A stretch of 64,000 nucleotides of DNA, from positions 13,815,504 through 13,879,503 of the forward strand of contig NC_088298.1 in assembly GCF_032854445.1 (NCBI RefSeq). Reading direction: 5' to 3'. The notes under the pieces were generated by a model. The model had not been told where the DNA came from. It saw only the letters and a list, made by a program, of their open reading frames with translations, and searched no databases. The translations under genes were made by a program, and so were the position numbers. Numbering within the stretch: position 1 is the stretch's first letter; each line of letters starts with the position of its first letter. This document shows, piece after piece, positions 33,006 through 46,670 of this stretch. Source of the DNA: Liolophura sinensis. Lineage: Eukaryota; Mollusca; Polyplacophora; Chitonida; Chitonidae.

Positions 33006-35129
33006 TGATGAACTTCCCACATCCCTAATTGTCGGTGGAAATATTTTATTGACCAGTTGAGAATGTCGCAGTCATAGCAATAATTGGCGCCCTTATCCTA
33101 GATCCCTTGATTTGAAGTCCTTCCAGGATATATGGAGAACAGGTTTAAATGTACATTTGGCTGTGTTCGCTTTCATGTTTCATTTTTAGACAGAAAAAAC
33201 AAAACAATTTTAATTGGAAAAAGTCTATTTTTTTCTGTAGACTAAAATCCCTGAATGAATTATACGTGTGTATCCCACGCAACTGAAAGTCCAACACTTC
33301 AGGTGTGGTTACACTTAATGATCAATTTTTGGTGAAACATCACCGGAAGCTATTTCTGTTTGGTAGATAATTATCGATAACACAGCCAATCAAATGTCCA
33401 TAATATATTTTCCGCTCCGCGGAAATTGGATGCCTGTGGGTGTTTTATATGACACAGATATTCTGATAGTTTTGACATTTACCCGAGACTGAAGAGCTAG
33501 GGTTGTTTCAAAACGCGTTCATGACACATATCATCAGTATGGGTATGTCTAATACATCTATAATCTTTGTCGTGTAATAACTAAAAACTATCACCTTAAA
33601 AAGTATAAACGCCTGATTCTAGTTAATGCTTATCTATTCATTCACCATTATATTCACCTACTCAGTATTCCGAAATTCTAAACGTCAGCCTTATATATTC
33701 GACAACCTAGAATGTCTTTGCTTTTTTTTTTTTCTTTTCACTGTTAAAGTGTTCATCCCCGACCTGTACCTCACCCTACTTTGCATAAATATGCTACAAT
33801 TGTAGCCGCAATTAACATAAGATCCATTGAATTTGAGTGTTTCAGTTATTGTAAGTTCTTACAGTGCATTAACTGTATCCAAATGTCCCTCACGAGAACT
33901 GCAGTAATACAAAAAACGTTCTCCGCCCTCTATTCAGATCATTATATATTTACCGTTTCTAAAATATTTCGGAAAGAATATCAAGTTAGTCTGTGTAAAA
34001 TTTAATAAAAAGTCGAAACGTCTGCTAAATCCATCATCAGTAAAGCCATTAGAGAATCTCCGCAGACATAATTTTTCATAAAAGCCCGTTCGATGGATAA
34101 GGTGTGATTTACTTTTTGACTATATTAATTTATGGAAATCAATTTCAGTTATACAACAGCGGTCAAGTTTATAGGTGGACACGTCCTGATTTCGCTGAGT
34201 AAAACCACTGTTCTTCGACGAGTACTTGCCCAACTTAGTGTTAGTGGCAACTGGTACTTCATGCGTTGTAGTGAAGTAGCACTATGGCAGCATCGCTACT
34301 GCAACTGGCCTGCTGAAAGAAGACATCGTAGACGAATCACCGAAATAGTGTTAAAAGTAGCGACTGGTTTGGTGGGACGAGCCAGTATTCTGTCTTAACC
34401 CCGGTTTCCTTGATCAATGTTTTAAAGCTTTTCCGTCATTGTAAAGAACTGGCGTATACATATATATGGACTGTTTGTACCAAATATGTCCCAACCCACT
34501 GCCGGATACTTTTGAGTAATGGACATTTTCTATTATCTAACAGCGTTGGCAGCTATCGCGTAAGTAGGCAAAACACGTGATCCCAGTGTACAAAGATCTG
34601 ATTGCTCCTAGCGGATTTACTGAGTGACGGAGTTCTTGATCACTCACAACTATTTTGTGTAGCCACATTGGATTTGATCGATTTTCAACCCCCGGGGAAA
34701 GTCAAGTAACTAACACTATCCATTTTGAAATTGAGCACCATGTCAACGGGATCGAATTTTAGGTTAAACACCATTGAATATGTATGGCTGGAAAACGCCT
34801 GTCTAACATGCAAATCCATTGTTATGGATGGGGCGTAGTCAGGTAATATCCCAATCATTTGTAAACAGACAGTTGTCATGTACGCCAACAAATCTGCGAA
34901 TTTAAGGCGTCATACAAGTAAGCAAGTTGTTCAGCAAGTTTTGGATTTCAGAATATTTTCTTTCCGTTGAATTACATTCAACACGGTTTGATTGGGGGCT
35001 TGGCGGGAGGGCTTTTGGTCGAGTTTCACGGACCTCTTAATGTCGATTCTTAGATCAACTCTTTACATTGGTTGTACACTTCATCTATAAACATAAAAAG
35101 TCAACAGCAAATTGTCAGGCAGGCTAAAT
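33006..35129. other. No gene recognised
   Basis: About 2.1 kb of AT-rich sequence with frames below 90 codons and no repeats that I can place. Confidence 0.45.
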
Positions 35130-35135
35130 ACAAAT

Positions 35136-35170
<35 letters not shown>

Positions 35171-35285
35171 TTTTCACTGATGGTTAACGATGGTCAAGAA
35201 TATTTCATTTATGCGACGGCGGCCAACATCATGCAGGGAGCAAACCGGGAAGAGCCCGGCGTAAACCTAAGACCATCGACAGGGC
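35130..35285 (-). mobile_element. S1 SINE, truncated, with long (TTTA)n tail
   Basis: About ten TTTA units (35,134-35,174), then TCAAGAATATTTCATTTATG, GACGGCGGCCAACATCATG and GGAAGAGCCCGGCGTAAACC. The copy is decayed and lacks the head. Confidence 0.85.
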
Positions 35286-38200
35286 CAAGCTATTATAAAT
35301 TCACATGTATGCCAGGAAACGTATGATTAGCCGTATCCTTTATCCTCTGTACCTGATTATGACTAGTCAACGGATTAAAAGATATCGCAACACGCAACAT
35401 GGTGCTAATAACTGTCCGTGTCAAGACAAGGTACCCTTACAAATGATTCGGGCTTGGAATGTCACCTAGTTAAAGTCTGACTAATCACCAATTCTTCTCC
35501 AGCCAATCAAAACATTCTGGGGCTACTTTTTTCCCGCCGAACTCCAATCTCTCTTTGACAGACTTGTCCACGAAAACAGGATCCAGGACATATTACTGGG
35601 TTATTAATGGTCGAGCCCTTTTTATTACGACGGCAATATCTTTAGGCATGCCCTGTTTTCACTTGTCGTCAAATGGACTTCTAGCCGCGGGTATTTTTAA
35701 GCAGAGTAAAACAGCCTATTTGTATACAGAAGTTTTCCTTTGGGCCATTTGAGTAAAACATTAAAAAAAAAAATAAATGAGATTGCTTGTAGCAATGCCT
35801 TCTAACTGTTCATAAGTAAAGAAATTTAGTTGATAATGGACAATCCTAAAATTTAAAATAGACAATTTAAAGTAGACTCCCACCTCTATGCTCGTTCCAA
35901 GCTAGAGTTGGGTCGGGGCGGGTGTGCTGAGTGCCACAGTGATTGACTCGTAGTCAAGCAAGGAGAACATTGTCCGAATGATTGTTTATTTCCAGAACTG
36001 TACTGTGACTAGGAAATGCTGGGGGGACTTTCGATTTCGGATCCTACCAATATCCAAATTAAGTACTTTGTTGCTGGTTTTCAAATGCAAAATAAGACAT
36101 ACAATGCATATGATGTAGAACAAGATTTTAGTAAGAGAACACAGATGACAACACAGATTTTTATTAATTTTATACTAATGACGTTTACTAAATTACTCTT
36201 AACACAACTACATGCACTTATACCTAATTCTTCTCAATCCATGTGCTAGGGGTGTTCAAGTCGCTATTATCTTAACATTTACATGAACAGTTAAGACTGT
36301 CAAGTATCTTGAAAAAGATATCGGCAAGTGGTCGAAAGGTTTTGGAAACATTTTGCAATTATCTAGTGATACCTCAAATTCATTATTACCATTGAAGCCA
36401 CGTACGACTTTTAGCCCACAGCACAAATGAAAATAGTCAATCATCTCCTTTCCCTGCATAAACAAGTGAAATATAAAATACTGGCCTGAAATCTTCATTG
36501 AAAATATATATTCATCGTTTTCAAGATGAAAACTGCTGATCGATTGCATCTGAGGACATCGTGGGAGAGGAATGTATTATGTATTGAGCGGCTGAAGGCG
36601 ACACAAGAACTCATTAACAGTCATTGCCTCTGACCAGCGTAGATGACGATCGATTTAAGGGGATGTAAGTGGAAGTACGAACCCTCGGGCTGTGGGTCTA
36701 TCATGAGAAGAGGCAAGAAAACCTCCCACACTTTACGCAACTTCGGGCAATTTGAGAAAATGAAAACTCCGGAATTACTTCATACAAGACAATTCAACAG
36801 TTTGCTACAGATACCATCCACAATTCTGCTTATCATGGTGCTAGTGGCGTGTAATTTGCTATTGTTCAAGGATTAACCTAAACAGGTAGAATGAAGCCCG
36901 TATGAAGAATGAAGAGGCTGTATGTCACCAATTATGTGTGGAAATTTTCCAACAATCACACTGTCGTCTCTGCTCTGGTTTTTTCCTCTATGCTTTTCGT
37001 CTTTAATTATATTATATTTGTGCATAACCCAAGAGTCTGCTGGTGGACTAAGTATCACCAAGGAACTGTTGCATTGTTCTCATATTATTGTATATTAATG
37101 CGATGACATCACAGCATTTTGAGTAATTTTAGAAGAGAGACGTCTAATAAATTGCAATTAACATCACTGCAAACTTTTTTTAACTTATATGATATGTGCC
37201 TTTAATTACATTTGACAAAATTAGAAGAATGCTATCTAAAAGTGGAAGTTTTACGATGACAGATACACTTTAAGTGGAAACATTGAACTAGGCCAAACAG
37301 AAAACAGAAAACAGACCACATTCATATTTCTTTAAATTAACGATATATAAATGATAGCCAGATAGAGATTGACCACGACAGTGTGATAGTTTGTAAAATT
37401 CCATTTCCATGTTTTATTCACCATAAACATTAAATTAAGTACATAAGTATACATGAGTAATACATTAGGCTGGAATAAAGCTCACAAGAGCTTGTTCTAT
37501 CCCATGAAAAGTAGAATATTATGTAATAACTACTACTAGAATCAAATGATCGTCTCACTAAAACTTTTCATCACACCAAAATTATAAACGGTATAAGACA
37601 GGCTCCCAGTCTTAAAAAAACTTCTAATAAACATTAGGTTTACTAACAACTTCATAGAAACCATGCAGATCATAATTCTGGAAGACGAGAGGTAGCCTGC
37701 GAAAATGACCTCGGAAAGCGTCGTGGCCCGTTAATTGTCACCTGGGCTCCACAAGCATTGACAGTGGGGAATGTACAAATTGCCTGTCCAAGGGCTGGAT
37801 GAAATAAGCCTGCGTTACAGACACCTGGGTGGAACGTCCTCGGAATGACCCTTGAAAAGACTCCTAGTTACATTAAAGGACTCATAACTGTTAGCGTTTA
37901 CAGAGCCGTTATTGTGGAGGTCTGGTATATTATGACCTATACCTCACAAGGTTTATTGAACCAGACAGAGAAAAGAACAAACAAACAAACAAAAACAACA
38001 ACAACAGCAAAAGTTAAACAGACCGAATTTATGATCACAACTTGAACATGAAGTAAACGCAACATTTCTAAATGCATTTCTGGTAACATCTTGTTACAAT
38101 GATGATATCAAAAAAGCATAATGTCCTTACAAACAGTTAAATCGTGTGAATGAAAAAGAAATCCCATAAAACAATGTGTGGATCCGTGCTCAGATCATCA

Positions 38201-38935
38201 GGTATCTCGCCGCACGAGCTATGTTACGGATTCACCCGGAAGACATTGACACACATAGGCCAGTGACATTCTGTGCTCTAACTCAGCTACCCACTGGTAT
38301 TGTTGCACTCTTAGAAAGGGGAATGTATGTCCTGGTGAGGCGCGCTGAGGAGAAAACAAACAACCAACTGGCTTACCCGCTACGTGTCTACAAACAGAAT
38401 TTGATTACGGTTGATTGCAGAAATTTGAAGCGTTTCTGTGCCTCATGACTTCACTGGAAATAGCTAACCACATGGGGTGTATTAGGATGGAACGACTTGC
38501 TATAAATGGTTGTGTAGAATTAGATTGTTATATTCCAACCGTCCACAAGTGTACAGTATACCGTGTAGGAAGATTGGCTTCTCCGTTCAAAATGGCTGAT
38601 TGTCCTAATTGATCTGGCCTTAATGATCTTAATCTGATAATCTTAATGTGGTGCAAGGAGAATTCCATGTCAAAATCCGTCCTGAAACAAAATGGACAGT
38701 CCTGTTGACATGTGTCTATGCATTGGATTGGTACACCACGGTAATATTCCTTCTTTGAACTGATTTGCACAAGTTGGCGAAAAACACAATTTTGATATTT
38801 GACAAACCAATTGAATGTTGTTTTTTTTTGTTTGTTTTTTTTTTTGATTGTTTTTTTGTTGTTGTTGTTGTTTTTTTACATATACTATGGTTCATTTTCT
38901 GTCTTATTACAGGTTAGCAACGAAATAAAAAACTT
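35286..38935. other. No gene recognised
   Basis: About 3.6 kb with no defensible gene. It includes the second half of a weak duplicate pair (36,250-37,160, see 31.8 kb). Frames of 97 codons (36,256-36,549, minus) and 90 codons (38,176-38,448, plus) lack known domains. T/G-rich low-complexity sequence lies at about 38,820-38,880 and A/C-rich at 37,975-38,010. Confidence 0.45.
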
Positions 38936-39020
38936 TTTTCTGATACGACGGCAGGCAAGTTTATGGGTGAGAAAACCGGAGTGCCTGGAGGAAAACATCG
39001 CCTTTGACAAGGTAGGCTAT
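38936..39020 (-). mobile_element. Possible distant SINE-body fragment
   Basis: GATACGACGGCAGGCAAG, TTTATGGGTGAGAAAACCGG and CTGGAGGAAAACATCG resemble the S1 body on the minus strand but diverge from it. It is either a very old S1 or a related family. Confidence 0.35.
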
Positions 39021-39317
39021 CTGAAAAACATCCTACCTTAAAAGAAAGAAAACTCTGAAACGATGTTCAGTCTAAAAAATGATCAAACTTTTAATGTTTC
39101 TGTTGGTGGTATTTGGGATTTTATACTATTTAGTTAAGACATTAATTTTTCACTGAATTCAGTATTAGACAAATATACAGACGCTGACAAGCTTGCCCAA
39201 CTGAAAATCACAAACGACTTTAACTATACACTGCATTTTTAGTTCCAGGAGGTGATATTACATAGCCTTCAACAGAGTTAGGTAAACAGCTCGCTCCCCG
39301 TGTCTACTGTCAGACGT

Positions 39318-39520
39318 CTACTAACAGAGGGCGCGAGTAAATAGCGTGTGTGCACAACCAGACAGAGGGTGCGGAGGGCATAACGTGTGTGCACAACCAG
39401 ACAGAGGGCAGGGAGTACATAACGTGTGTGCAGAGCCAAACAGAGTGCGCGGAGTAGATATTAACGTGTGTGCCCGGAGTACATAATGTGTGCACAACCA
39501 AACAGAGGGCGCGGACATAC
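39318..39520. repeat. 39-bp minisatellite, about five copies
   Basis: Units containing AACGTGTGTGCACAACCA followed by GACAGAGGGCGCGGAGTA. Starts near 39,346, 39,385, 39,424 and 39,466, with partial copies at each end. Confidence 0.9.
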
Positions 39521-39530
39521 CGATAACGTG

Positions 39531-41478
39531 TACAACCAAATCCATGACATAAATCAAAGCTGGCACTCTTTATATTGGCTGATGGACCACAGATCGAATT
39601 ATAGGTGCACTGTAGGGCGAACATGAGAGACCTACAATTGTTGCTTGTTGTTCTGTCCCTGGAGCCTTTTTTTTCTTAACAATAGATGTGAAACGAAAAA
39701 ATTTGTTACTATAGAGACTATAGTCTAAAGATTTTCATTTCTAATACAACTGATCTGAGAGTTCTAATTTCTTTTAATGTTAATGAGAAGTATCGCGAGC
39801 TAGTATCAGATTTACCTATGTCATACAACCATACATCATTTGTCTCTTTGTTCAAATGAATTCTCGTCTTATAGTTTTATGAGCTTTAAAGCCATTACAT
39901 GCAGGAAGAAATGAAGGACTAGTGGAGTTGGGGAAGGGAAAGTGAAGTGCTTGTGTCATTTTTGGAGAGACAATATCTTCTTGTTAATAAATTACAGGTG
40001 TTCAAAAATAAAAAGAAAATAAGGAATAACTTTTACATTCACAAAAATCTTTAACGCAAGGTACAGCTTCTGATAGACAGAACGTTGCTCAGAATGACAG
40101 AACTCGGAACTACAACATTTGCCTTTAGTGATGCCGTCATTTGCAGTTGTGGGTGTACCGGTATATAATGCGCCTTTTGAAAATAGATAACTCACAAAAA
40201 GCCTTTTGTGTAACATTATACTTTTATTTACTCGCTTGTTGGTGAACGCCATTTATAATGATTAACGCATTCGATGGCTATACGTGGTGGTGGTGGAGGT
40301 GGGCTGGGGGTAAGGTGGTGTACCAGGAGTAAACCACTGACCTTTGGTGAGGTTATGGCAAATTTTCCCACGTGTGGAATATTATACTGCTGTATGACAT
40401 AAGCGTATTGAGGACTGCATCTTTCCATGATAGCTCCAATAACAATGAAAGAAAGATAACCTCGAAAATGTGACTGAAGCCAAATATCGTTAGTGCGACA
40501 TTGGTCAATAGGTGAGTTTCGAGATGGAATTTTTGTGTCTTCAAAGGTAAAAACCGTCCTTACCGTGTCGCGTGACTTCCTAAAAATGTTAAGCAAGCTT
40601 TGTTAACATTAGTTTTCTGATCACCAGTCTCACCCTTTTCCACAGACATAAACGGCACCTCTTTCCATTAGGAACTTCTCAAGTTCTCAACGTTCAGATT
40701 TTCAATTTTTTCCATCATTTGTCTACTCTAAATGACTTTTTATGATGCCTATGTTATAGCGAATTTGATCATAAACAGTTGCCTAACATTTTTGACAGGT
40801 CACGTGATACAATTGGACTTTTTCTACGTTCATCGATAGAAGAGTTCGAACTCGAACTCCCCTACTAAGTAAACCTGCTTTAACATTATGTCCTAAAGTA
40901 GTGTGGACAAGTTGCCAGGAATTTCAGTTCAAACTCCAGCTGCTTTTAACGGACAATATACCATCAAGCAGATTTGTCTTACTCTAAAATCTGACATATT
41001 AAATCTTAGAAAAAGACAAATGGTCAAGATCCGCTGTCCTGTTTGTCGTCGTGATCTTTGACTTAACGTTAAATCTCGTCCGTCTGATCCTGTAATCCCC
41101 TCAAAGGAATATCCCGTCCCAGCCAATGTTTCTCATTCACCATCTCAGGTTATTACTGGGCACCCATTTCTCTGTGTGGTTTAAAGTGGAGGAAATAGGA
41201 CAAAGCTCTGTGGAAACCATCTTTCATCAAATATACATAAAAAGATTTATGTTATTATTTACCAATGGCTGTTTCTCTCTGTTGTCAAACATATTCTTGT
41301 TTCATGATGGCTGTCGGTAAGGTAAGCATTCGTGTGGTGTAGCCCCGGGATATCACTACAAAACTACCTGACGGGCTGTTGAATGTAGCCCCATGTGACT
41401 ACAATGGTCAACGGCCAGTAATCATTCCGTCATTCGGGACAACGCATTGAATGACTTGGTCAGCTAGGGAACTTAGGC
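39531..41478. other. No gene recognised
   Basis: About 1.9 kb. A short stretch at 40,310-40,380 (AAACCACTGACCTTTGG, AATTTTCCCACGTG) faintly resembles a SINE body. A G-rich stretch lies at 40,285-40,322. The 122-codon minus frame at 40,228-40,596 has no known domain. Confidence 0.4.
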
Positions 41479-41533
41479 GTGGGGTGGGGAGGGCGGAAAG
41501 GAGGGTGGTAAGGAGTGAGGGGTGGGGTTAGGG
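41479..41533 (+). other. G-rich tract able to form a G-quadruplex
   Basis: Consecutive G runs (GGGG, GGGG, GGG, GGG, GGGG, GGGG, GGG) are separated by 1-11 bases over 55 bp, almost without C. This meets the usual pattern for intramolecular G-quadruplexes. No gene is seen next to it. Confidence 0.7.
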
Positions 41534-42683
41534 ATTTGCAAGGGCCTTGTGGGTAGCAATAAAAGAGCAACTAAGTAATCTTTGAAGTGAGCTGAGTGCT
41601 ACGTTATATATGGCTAAAGTCCGTCAAGAACATTGATAAATTTGTCTCATAGATGCAACTGAACCCAATTCGGCTTTAGTTAGTCTATTAATCTATTAAT
41701 TCTGGTCAGCTTCTTCCACATTAACCTGATGAGGTGATTAACGCTGTTCGCCTCCACGACCTTATAAACAACACCTTGAGGAACGCTGGCTCACATTAGA
41801 GAACATGAAACTGAAGTCGTTTACGGAGACGTTATTACCTTGCTGCACTATATTGCTTTAGGTTGGGTAGTTTATTGAGTCTCTTGCCAACATTGTTTAT
41901 AATGATCGCAACCCATGGCAGATGTATGCATTCTGATAACAGGGCCAAAGTCGAGTTAGAGCGATTCCTTCAATGTGAAGTTAAATCTGGCTGTATTAAA
42001 TTCGCCTCGGTGAGTTTAACGTTTTTACGTCAGGGGGAATGAAGTGTGAGGATATGAAATAGTAGAGCTTCAGGATTTACGATGCAGTGTCAGTCTTCCT
42101 GGGGAGTTCGGTGTTCACGTACTGTTTAACCTTTTCCTATAGATCTGGTGTGAAGTGTTCTTGCACTTGTTCTCAGACTTGCAAGGGCTAAAGACAAGAG
42201 AACTATGAAACGTACACGCAGTTATTTTCAGGCCCAAGAAATATTTTTAGCCTTTTCACAAATTCTTTTTTTTTGTTCACCTGATCCTGAGCCGCTAAAT
42301 GCAATTGTGACAAGTTTTCTGGCAGAATGATCTTCAGTCTTTCTGGTAAAAGGGCACTATATAATCATATGACCATGCAGAAGAGGACGTGATAAAAACG
42401 GAACTCTCATGGGAGTTTTGGTAAGAAAAAAAAAGAAATCCTGAAAATAAAACACGTGAAGGTTTTTGGCGTAAAATCTACTTTGTGCCTCAGTGCCTAT
42501 CCGCGCTTGTAGTATGAACGTCACCATACAACTATATACACATGCCTATTAGCCCCTGTGGTGTTCTATCAATAGAAGAAAGCCAGAAATATCACTACAC
42601 GGTTTAGATACTGATTTAATTCATTCAGAAACTGCCTTGTCTCTCTGTCATCATTGAAAACTGTTTATGAATCCGTCCTAATT
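41534..42683. other. No feature recognised
   Basis: About 1.1 kb of unassigned sequence. Confidence 0.4.
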
Positions 42684-42800
42684 TCTTATTTTATGTACTC
42701 CCTTTGTTCTTTGGTGGTTTGCAATGAAAATTGTTTTGGAAATTTGTCACGCAGTCATTCAGCCTGGACGTCTATTTTGGTTGACGGCTGGCATACTAAT
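42684..42800 (-). repeat. R1 interspersed repeat, reversed copy
   Basis: On the plus strand TTCTTTGGTGGTTTGCAATG, then TTGTTTTGGAAATTTGTC, then TTGGTTGACGGCTGG follow the reverse complement of R1 (compare 61,880 and 48,300). It is the only copy in this orientation among about nine. Confidence 0.6.
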
Positions 42801-43694
42801 GTCTGTGTTTACGCCAAGGCACAGAAAATGTCAGCCATTGAATACAAGTCTCCCAAAAACAGCACAGAATAAATTATGTTTATTTACTCTCTTGGTGTTA
42901 ACATCTTAGTGATTGGTTTCACAGAGAAAACAACCACCGTGCCTCAGATATCTGGCAAACGTTCTAACAGGAAACTATGCCTGATGGTCAGACAACACCA
43001 TTATAGCAGAGGACCGGCACACACACAACCAAATTAATACTTACATATTCAAAATATTCATCTAAGCCGATGAATAATCTCCAAATTATAATTGTAAATA
43101 ATGATAAAAGTTTGTGCTTTCAACAGCATTCATTCACCAGTTTTTATGGCGTTAGGATTGCCCATTCAACAGTTTCGCGCCTGCGTAAGTTCACAGTCGT
43201 CTATCCTTGTACTGTCTTTGCGCTCTCGACGAAATCAAAAGTATTGGATTTTACCACGTCACAGGGAGTTTGGAGTAGAGTGAACTGAACCAGCGTCAAG
43301 AGGATTTGTTTTAGACAATTTGTATTTTGTATTTTTTTTTAATCATCAGATAATAATAACACGTATAAATTAATATAATAATTACTATCAATTAAAGAAG
43401 AATATAGTATAAATGATTACAAGAGATTTGACTGGAGTAAAGCTCCAAGGCACTTGCTCTATCACAAAACAAGAATATAAAGCCATTTGTAAATGAAGAA
43501 AATATTGACATGTTGAAAATGTAACAATGTACTGAGTTTAAGATAAAAATGATGTGAACATCATTCATTCAGTTGTTAGGCAGAATATCTCTGTGGTATA
43601 AGGACTGATATCAGTCTGTTACTTGAGACTTTTAATGGTGAAACTATTGACGTACACTTTGGAAGAAAATAACAGTTTTGCCTGAGACATTATG
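42801..43694. other. No feature recognised
   Basis: AT-rich interval before the 50-bp satellite. Confidence 0.4.
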
Positions 43695-44455
43695 TAGTGT
43701 AACTATTATGATATCAGCCCTAAAGGATTAGCTGTTACTGTGGGAAGGGTAACTATTATGATATCAACCCTGAAGGATTAGCTGTTACTGTGGGAAGGGT
43801 AACTATTATGATATCAACCCTGAAGGATTAGCTGTTACTGTGGGAAGGGTAACTATTATGATATCAAGCCTGAAGGATTAGCTGTTACTGTGGGAAGTAT
43901 AACTATTATGATATCAACCCTGAAGGATTAGCTGTTACTGTGGGAAGGGTAACTATTATGATATCAACCCTGAAGGATTAGCTGTTACTGTGGGAAGGGT
44001 AACTATTATGATATCAAGCCTGAAGGATTAGCTGTTACTGTGGGAAGGGTTTCTATTATGATATCAACCCTAAAGGATTAGCTGTTTTTGTGGGAAGGGT
44101 AATTATTATGATATTACCCTGAAGGATTAGCTGTTACTGTGAGAAGGGTAACTATTATGATATCAACCCTAAAGGATTAGCTGTTACTGTGAGAAGGGTA
44201 ACTATTATGATATCAACCCTGAAGGATTAGCTGTTACTGTGGGAAGTATAACTATTATGATATCAACCCTGAAGGATTAGCTGTTACTGTGGGAAGGGTA
44301 ACTATTATGATATCAACCCTAAAGGATTAGCTGTTACTGTGGGAAGGGTAACTATTATGATATCAACCCTGAGGCAATAGTTGTTACTGTGGGAGGTGTA
44401 ACTATTATAATATCAACCCTGAAGGATTAGCTGTTACTGTAGGAAGTGTAACTAT
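43695..44455. repeat. 50-bp satellite, about 15 copies
   Basis: Units of GTAACTATTATGATATCAAC, CCTGAAGGATTAGCTG, TTACTGTGGGAAGG begin every 50 bp from 43,701 (one 49-bp unit at 44,101). Variants recur: CAAGCC at 43,866 and 44,016, and GTATA ends at 43,898 and 44,248. Each unit holds GTTAC...GTAAC inverted ends. There are no spacers, so it is not CRISPR-like. A diverged copy of the unit end continues to about 44,520. Confidence 0.97.
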
Positions 44456-44767
44456 TTAGTTCTGTGTGAATTTGAAGGCTACAATACCATTGAATATGTG
44501 TAGTGTAACTGATATCAACCTTGGCGGAATATAACACAATTGCCTGCCATAAAGACAGACCTATGCACATATAGGTAATATCTATGCCTTCCCCGGTTAC
44601 ACGACTAATCACTTTACTATATTGTATGTCGTGTAAAATGTCTTGCATTCAATTATAAAAACTAGTAACTTAAAGCATATTTCCTGTTATACCCTCTGAA
44701 CATTACCACAATTTACGTCGCAGGTCTGGGGACAAACAGGCAAAGTTACGTCTGTAGGGCTTCATGG

Positions 44768-44880
44768 ACCAATAAAACCACAGATTAGCTTAGGTGATGA
44801 CTTTAACTTGTCACCGGGGAAGTATAATGTCAGACAGAGAAACCCTGTTTGGTCACATCTGTAAGTCACTTGGACATTCC
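44768..44880. repeat. R4 low-copy repeat, copy 1
   Basis: CCACAGATTAGCTTAGGTGA, CAGACAGAGAAACCCTG and CTTGGACATTCC recur at 51,940-52,061 in the same order. Both copies lie near a satellite array. The family is unknown. Confidence 0.7.
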
Positions 44881-46559
44881 AGATCGTACTGAAGATAAAC
44901 ATTGGTGATAAACCTGTCATTTGTGTGGTATTTTCCACCTTGATTGACGTTTTCATATCCAGCTCTTGTTAACCCCGTAATTTGTATGTATTTATTATTT
45001 GTCAGCTTCGGTCTATCGGCCAAGGGCTTCTCCTTTGTTAGACGGCCAGATTTAAACATTTTAACCATAAAACTGCTCAGTTATACACAATGCGGAATCT
45101 TGATACCTTCAGGTTTGAACTCAGATAAAAACACCAACCGTTAATAACTGTGGTGAAGGTTTTCATCGAGACCTATAAGCTGTCAATCAACTAAAAAGTA
45201 TGTAATTCTGTAACTGATATATTTTCATCGAGCAGTCAAGAAAGACACCAGTTGACCAGACCAGCCAAGAATTCAACAAGCACGACGAAGAAAGGGCCTA
45301 ATGGAAAAAGAGTTTTATTACATGCACCAAAATATGGAAGTTTTGTTTTGTTTTTTTATTTGTTTTGTTTTTTGGGGGTTTTTTTGTTTGTTTGTTTTGT
45401 ATTTGTTTGTTTTGTTTTTTGGGGGTTTTTGTTGTTTTTTTTTTACTCAGTTCTTGTCTTCGGGTTTTTTCGATGTTTATACCATTCAGCAGCCCATAGT
45501 TGGCTATTCCGTGATACATATATCTGAAATAGGTCGTGACGTACTTTTTTGTCGGCCATGTAGCAAATTGCATTGATTTCTACGCCACTTTAACTGGAAT
45601 TTAAAAAATACGTAAAATTTGTAAAAAATACGACATTTCTCAAAATTCTGTACAATACACATTTTCACATATCTTTCCAACCTGTTACGATTCAGTCCAT
45701 ACCCTAACTGAAATGGGTCTAGTGCCCGCCTCACCCTCACAGTTGGTTAACCTTCTGATAAATGACAAAGCCATATGATTTGACAGTTACAGGTTAAATT
45801 ATGTGGCAAACTTCAGCAGCCTTCTTCACCGGGTTTAAGTATCCCTTTTAGTTAAGCATGAAATATACCAGCCTTATCCAGGCTATCTAGCTAATTGTTG
45901 GCTAGTGTTTGCGTGTAGCATAAGGTACGAGATCGATTCTTTAACTATAATGTGGACACACAGAAATGCAAGTTAGTGAGTGTACAGAGGCGTGTCCCGA
46001 TTCTAGGCTCCATGAAGCAAAGATTATGTGTTTGCATTCTGGGATGACACACGTCAGAATAAACAGCATCTGAATTGTAACTGTAATGAAGTATATCTTT
46101 AACAGACGATCCCGTTTATAATTTCTAAAATTTCAAGTACTGTAGTTTTCATTTCTTTTTCTTAAATCTCTGTATTTTTTATTTCCGTCTCTTTGTTTCC
46201 GTCTTTGCCATCAAACCACTATCGGGACATCAATGTATATCCCCCGTTTCTTATAGGTTTATGAAACGAATTGTCGCCACAACATCCGTGATCCTCTATC
46301 GACTTTGGCAGATCAGGCGGGTAAATGTCTTGTCTGTGGTTCAGAGTTAAAAAATCACACTCAAGATTTAAATCCCAATATACTCTTCTCAACACGTGGA
46401 TGACTTATATTAAATTGTAATCAGTTAGGAAGATGTATCTCGATGGCCTGTTTGCCTGGATTCAGAAACTACACTGATCATTGTGACCTCCATGTCGAAG
46501 ATAACCTCCAGCCGTAATTGTTTTGTCAGGAGTTTATCAGATACCTGTCGAGCAAATGA
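44881..46559. other. No gene recognised; T/G-rich low-complexity tract
   Basis: A TTTG/TTTTGGGGG-type tract at 45,340-45,446 keeps several frames open on both strands and explains the Phe-rich and Lys-rich frames there. Nothing else is supported. Confidence 0.5.
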
Positions 46560-46670
46560 GGTTTCCTCATCCACACCACCCCCAGGACACATTAAATTCA
46601 TCGCTTATTGATAAAATTAAACGTAAATATTCTCAAGTACAGGGTAAATCTGAAATCAAATAAATAAATG
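46560..46670 (+). mobile_element. S1-like SINE tail fragment, decayed
   Basis: GTAAATATTCTCAAGTACAG followed by AAATCTGAAATCAAATAAAT resembles the S1 tail. The sequence before it is barely recognisable. Confidence 0.5.

Noticed and set aside
43695-44455. CRISPR-like regular array
   Set aside because: The 50-bp units abut with no unique spacers and the context is eukaryotic; it is a satellite.
45252-45576. Phe-rich and Lys-rich frames on both strands
   Set aside because: They are produced by a T/G low-complexity tract.
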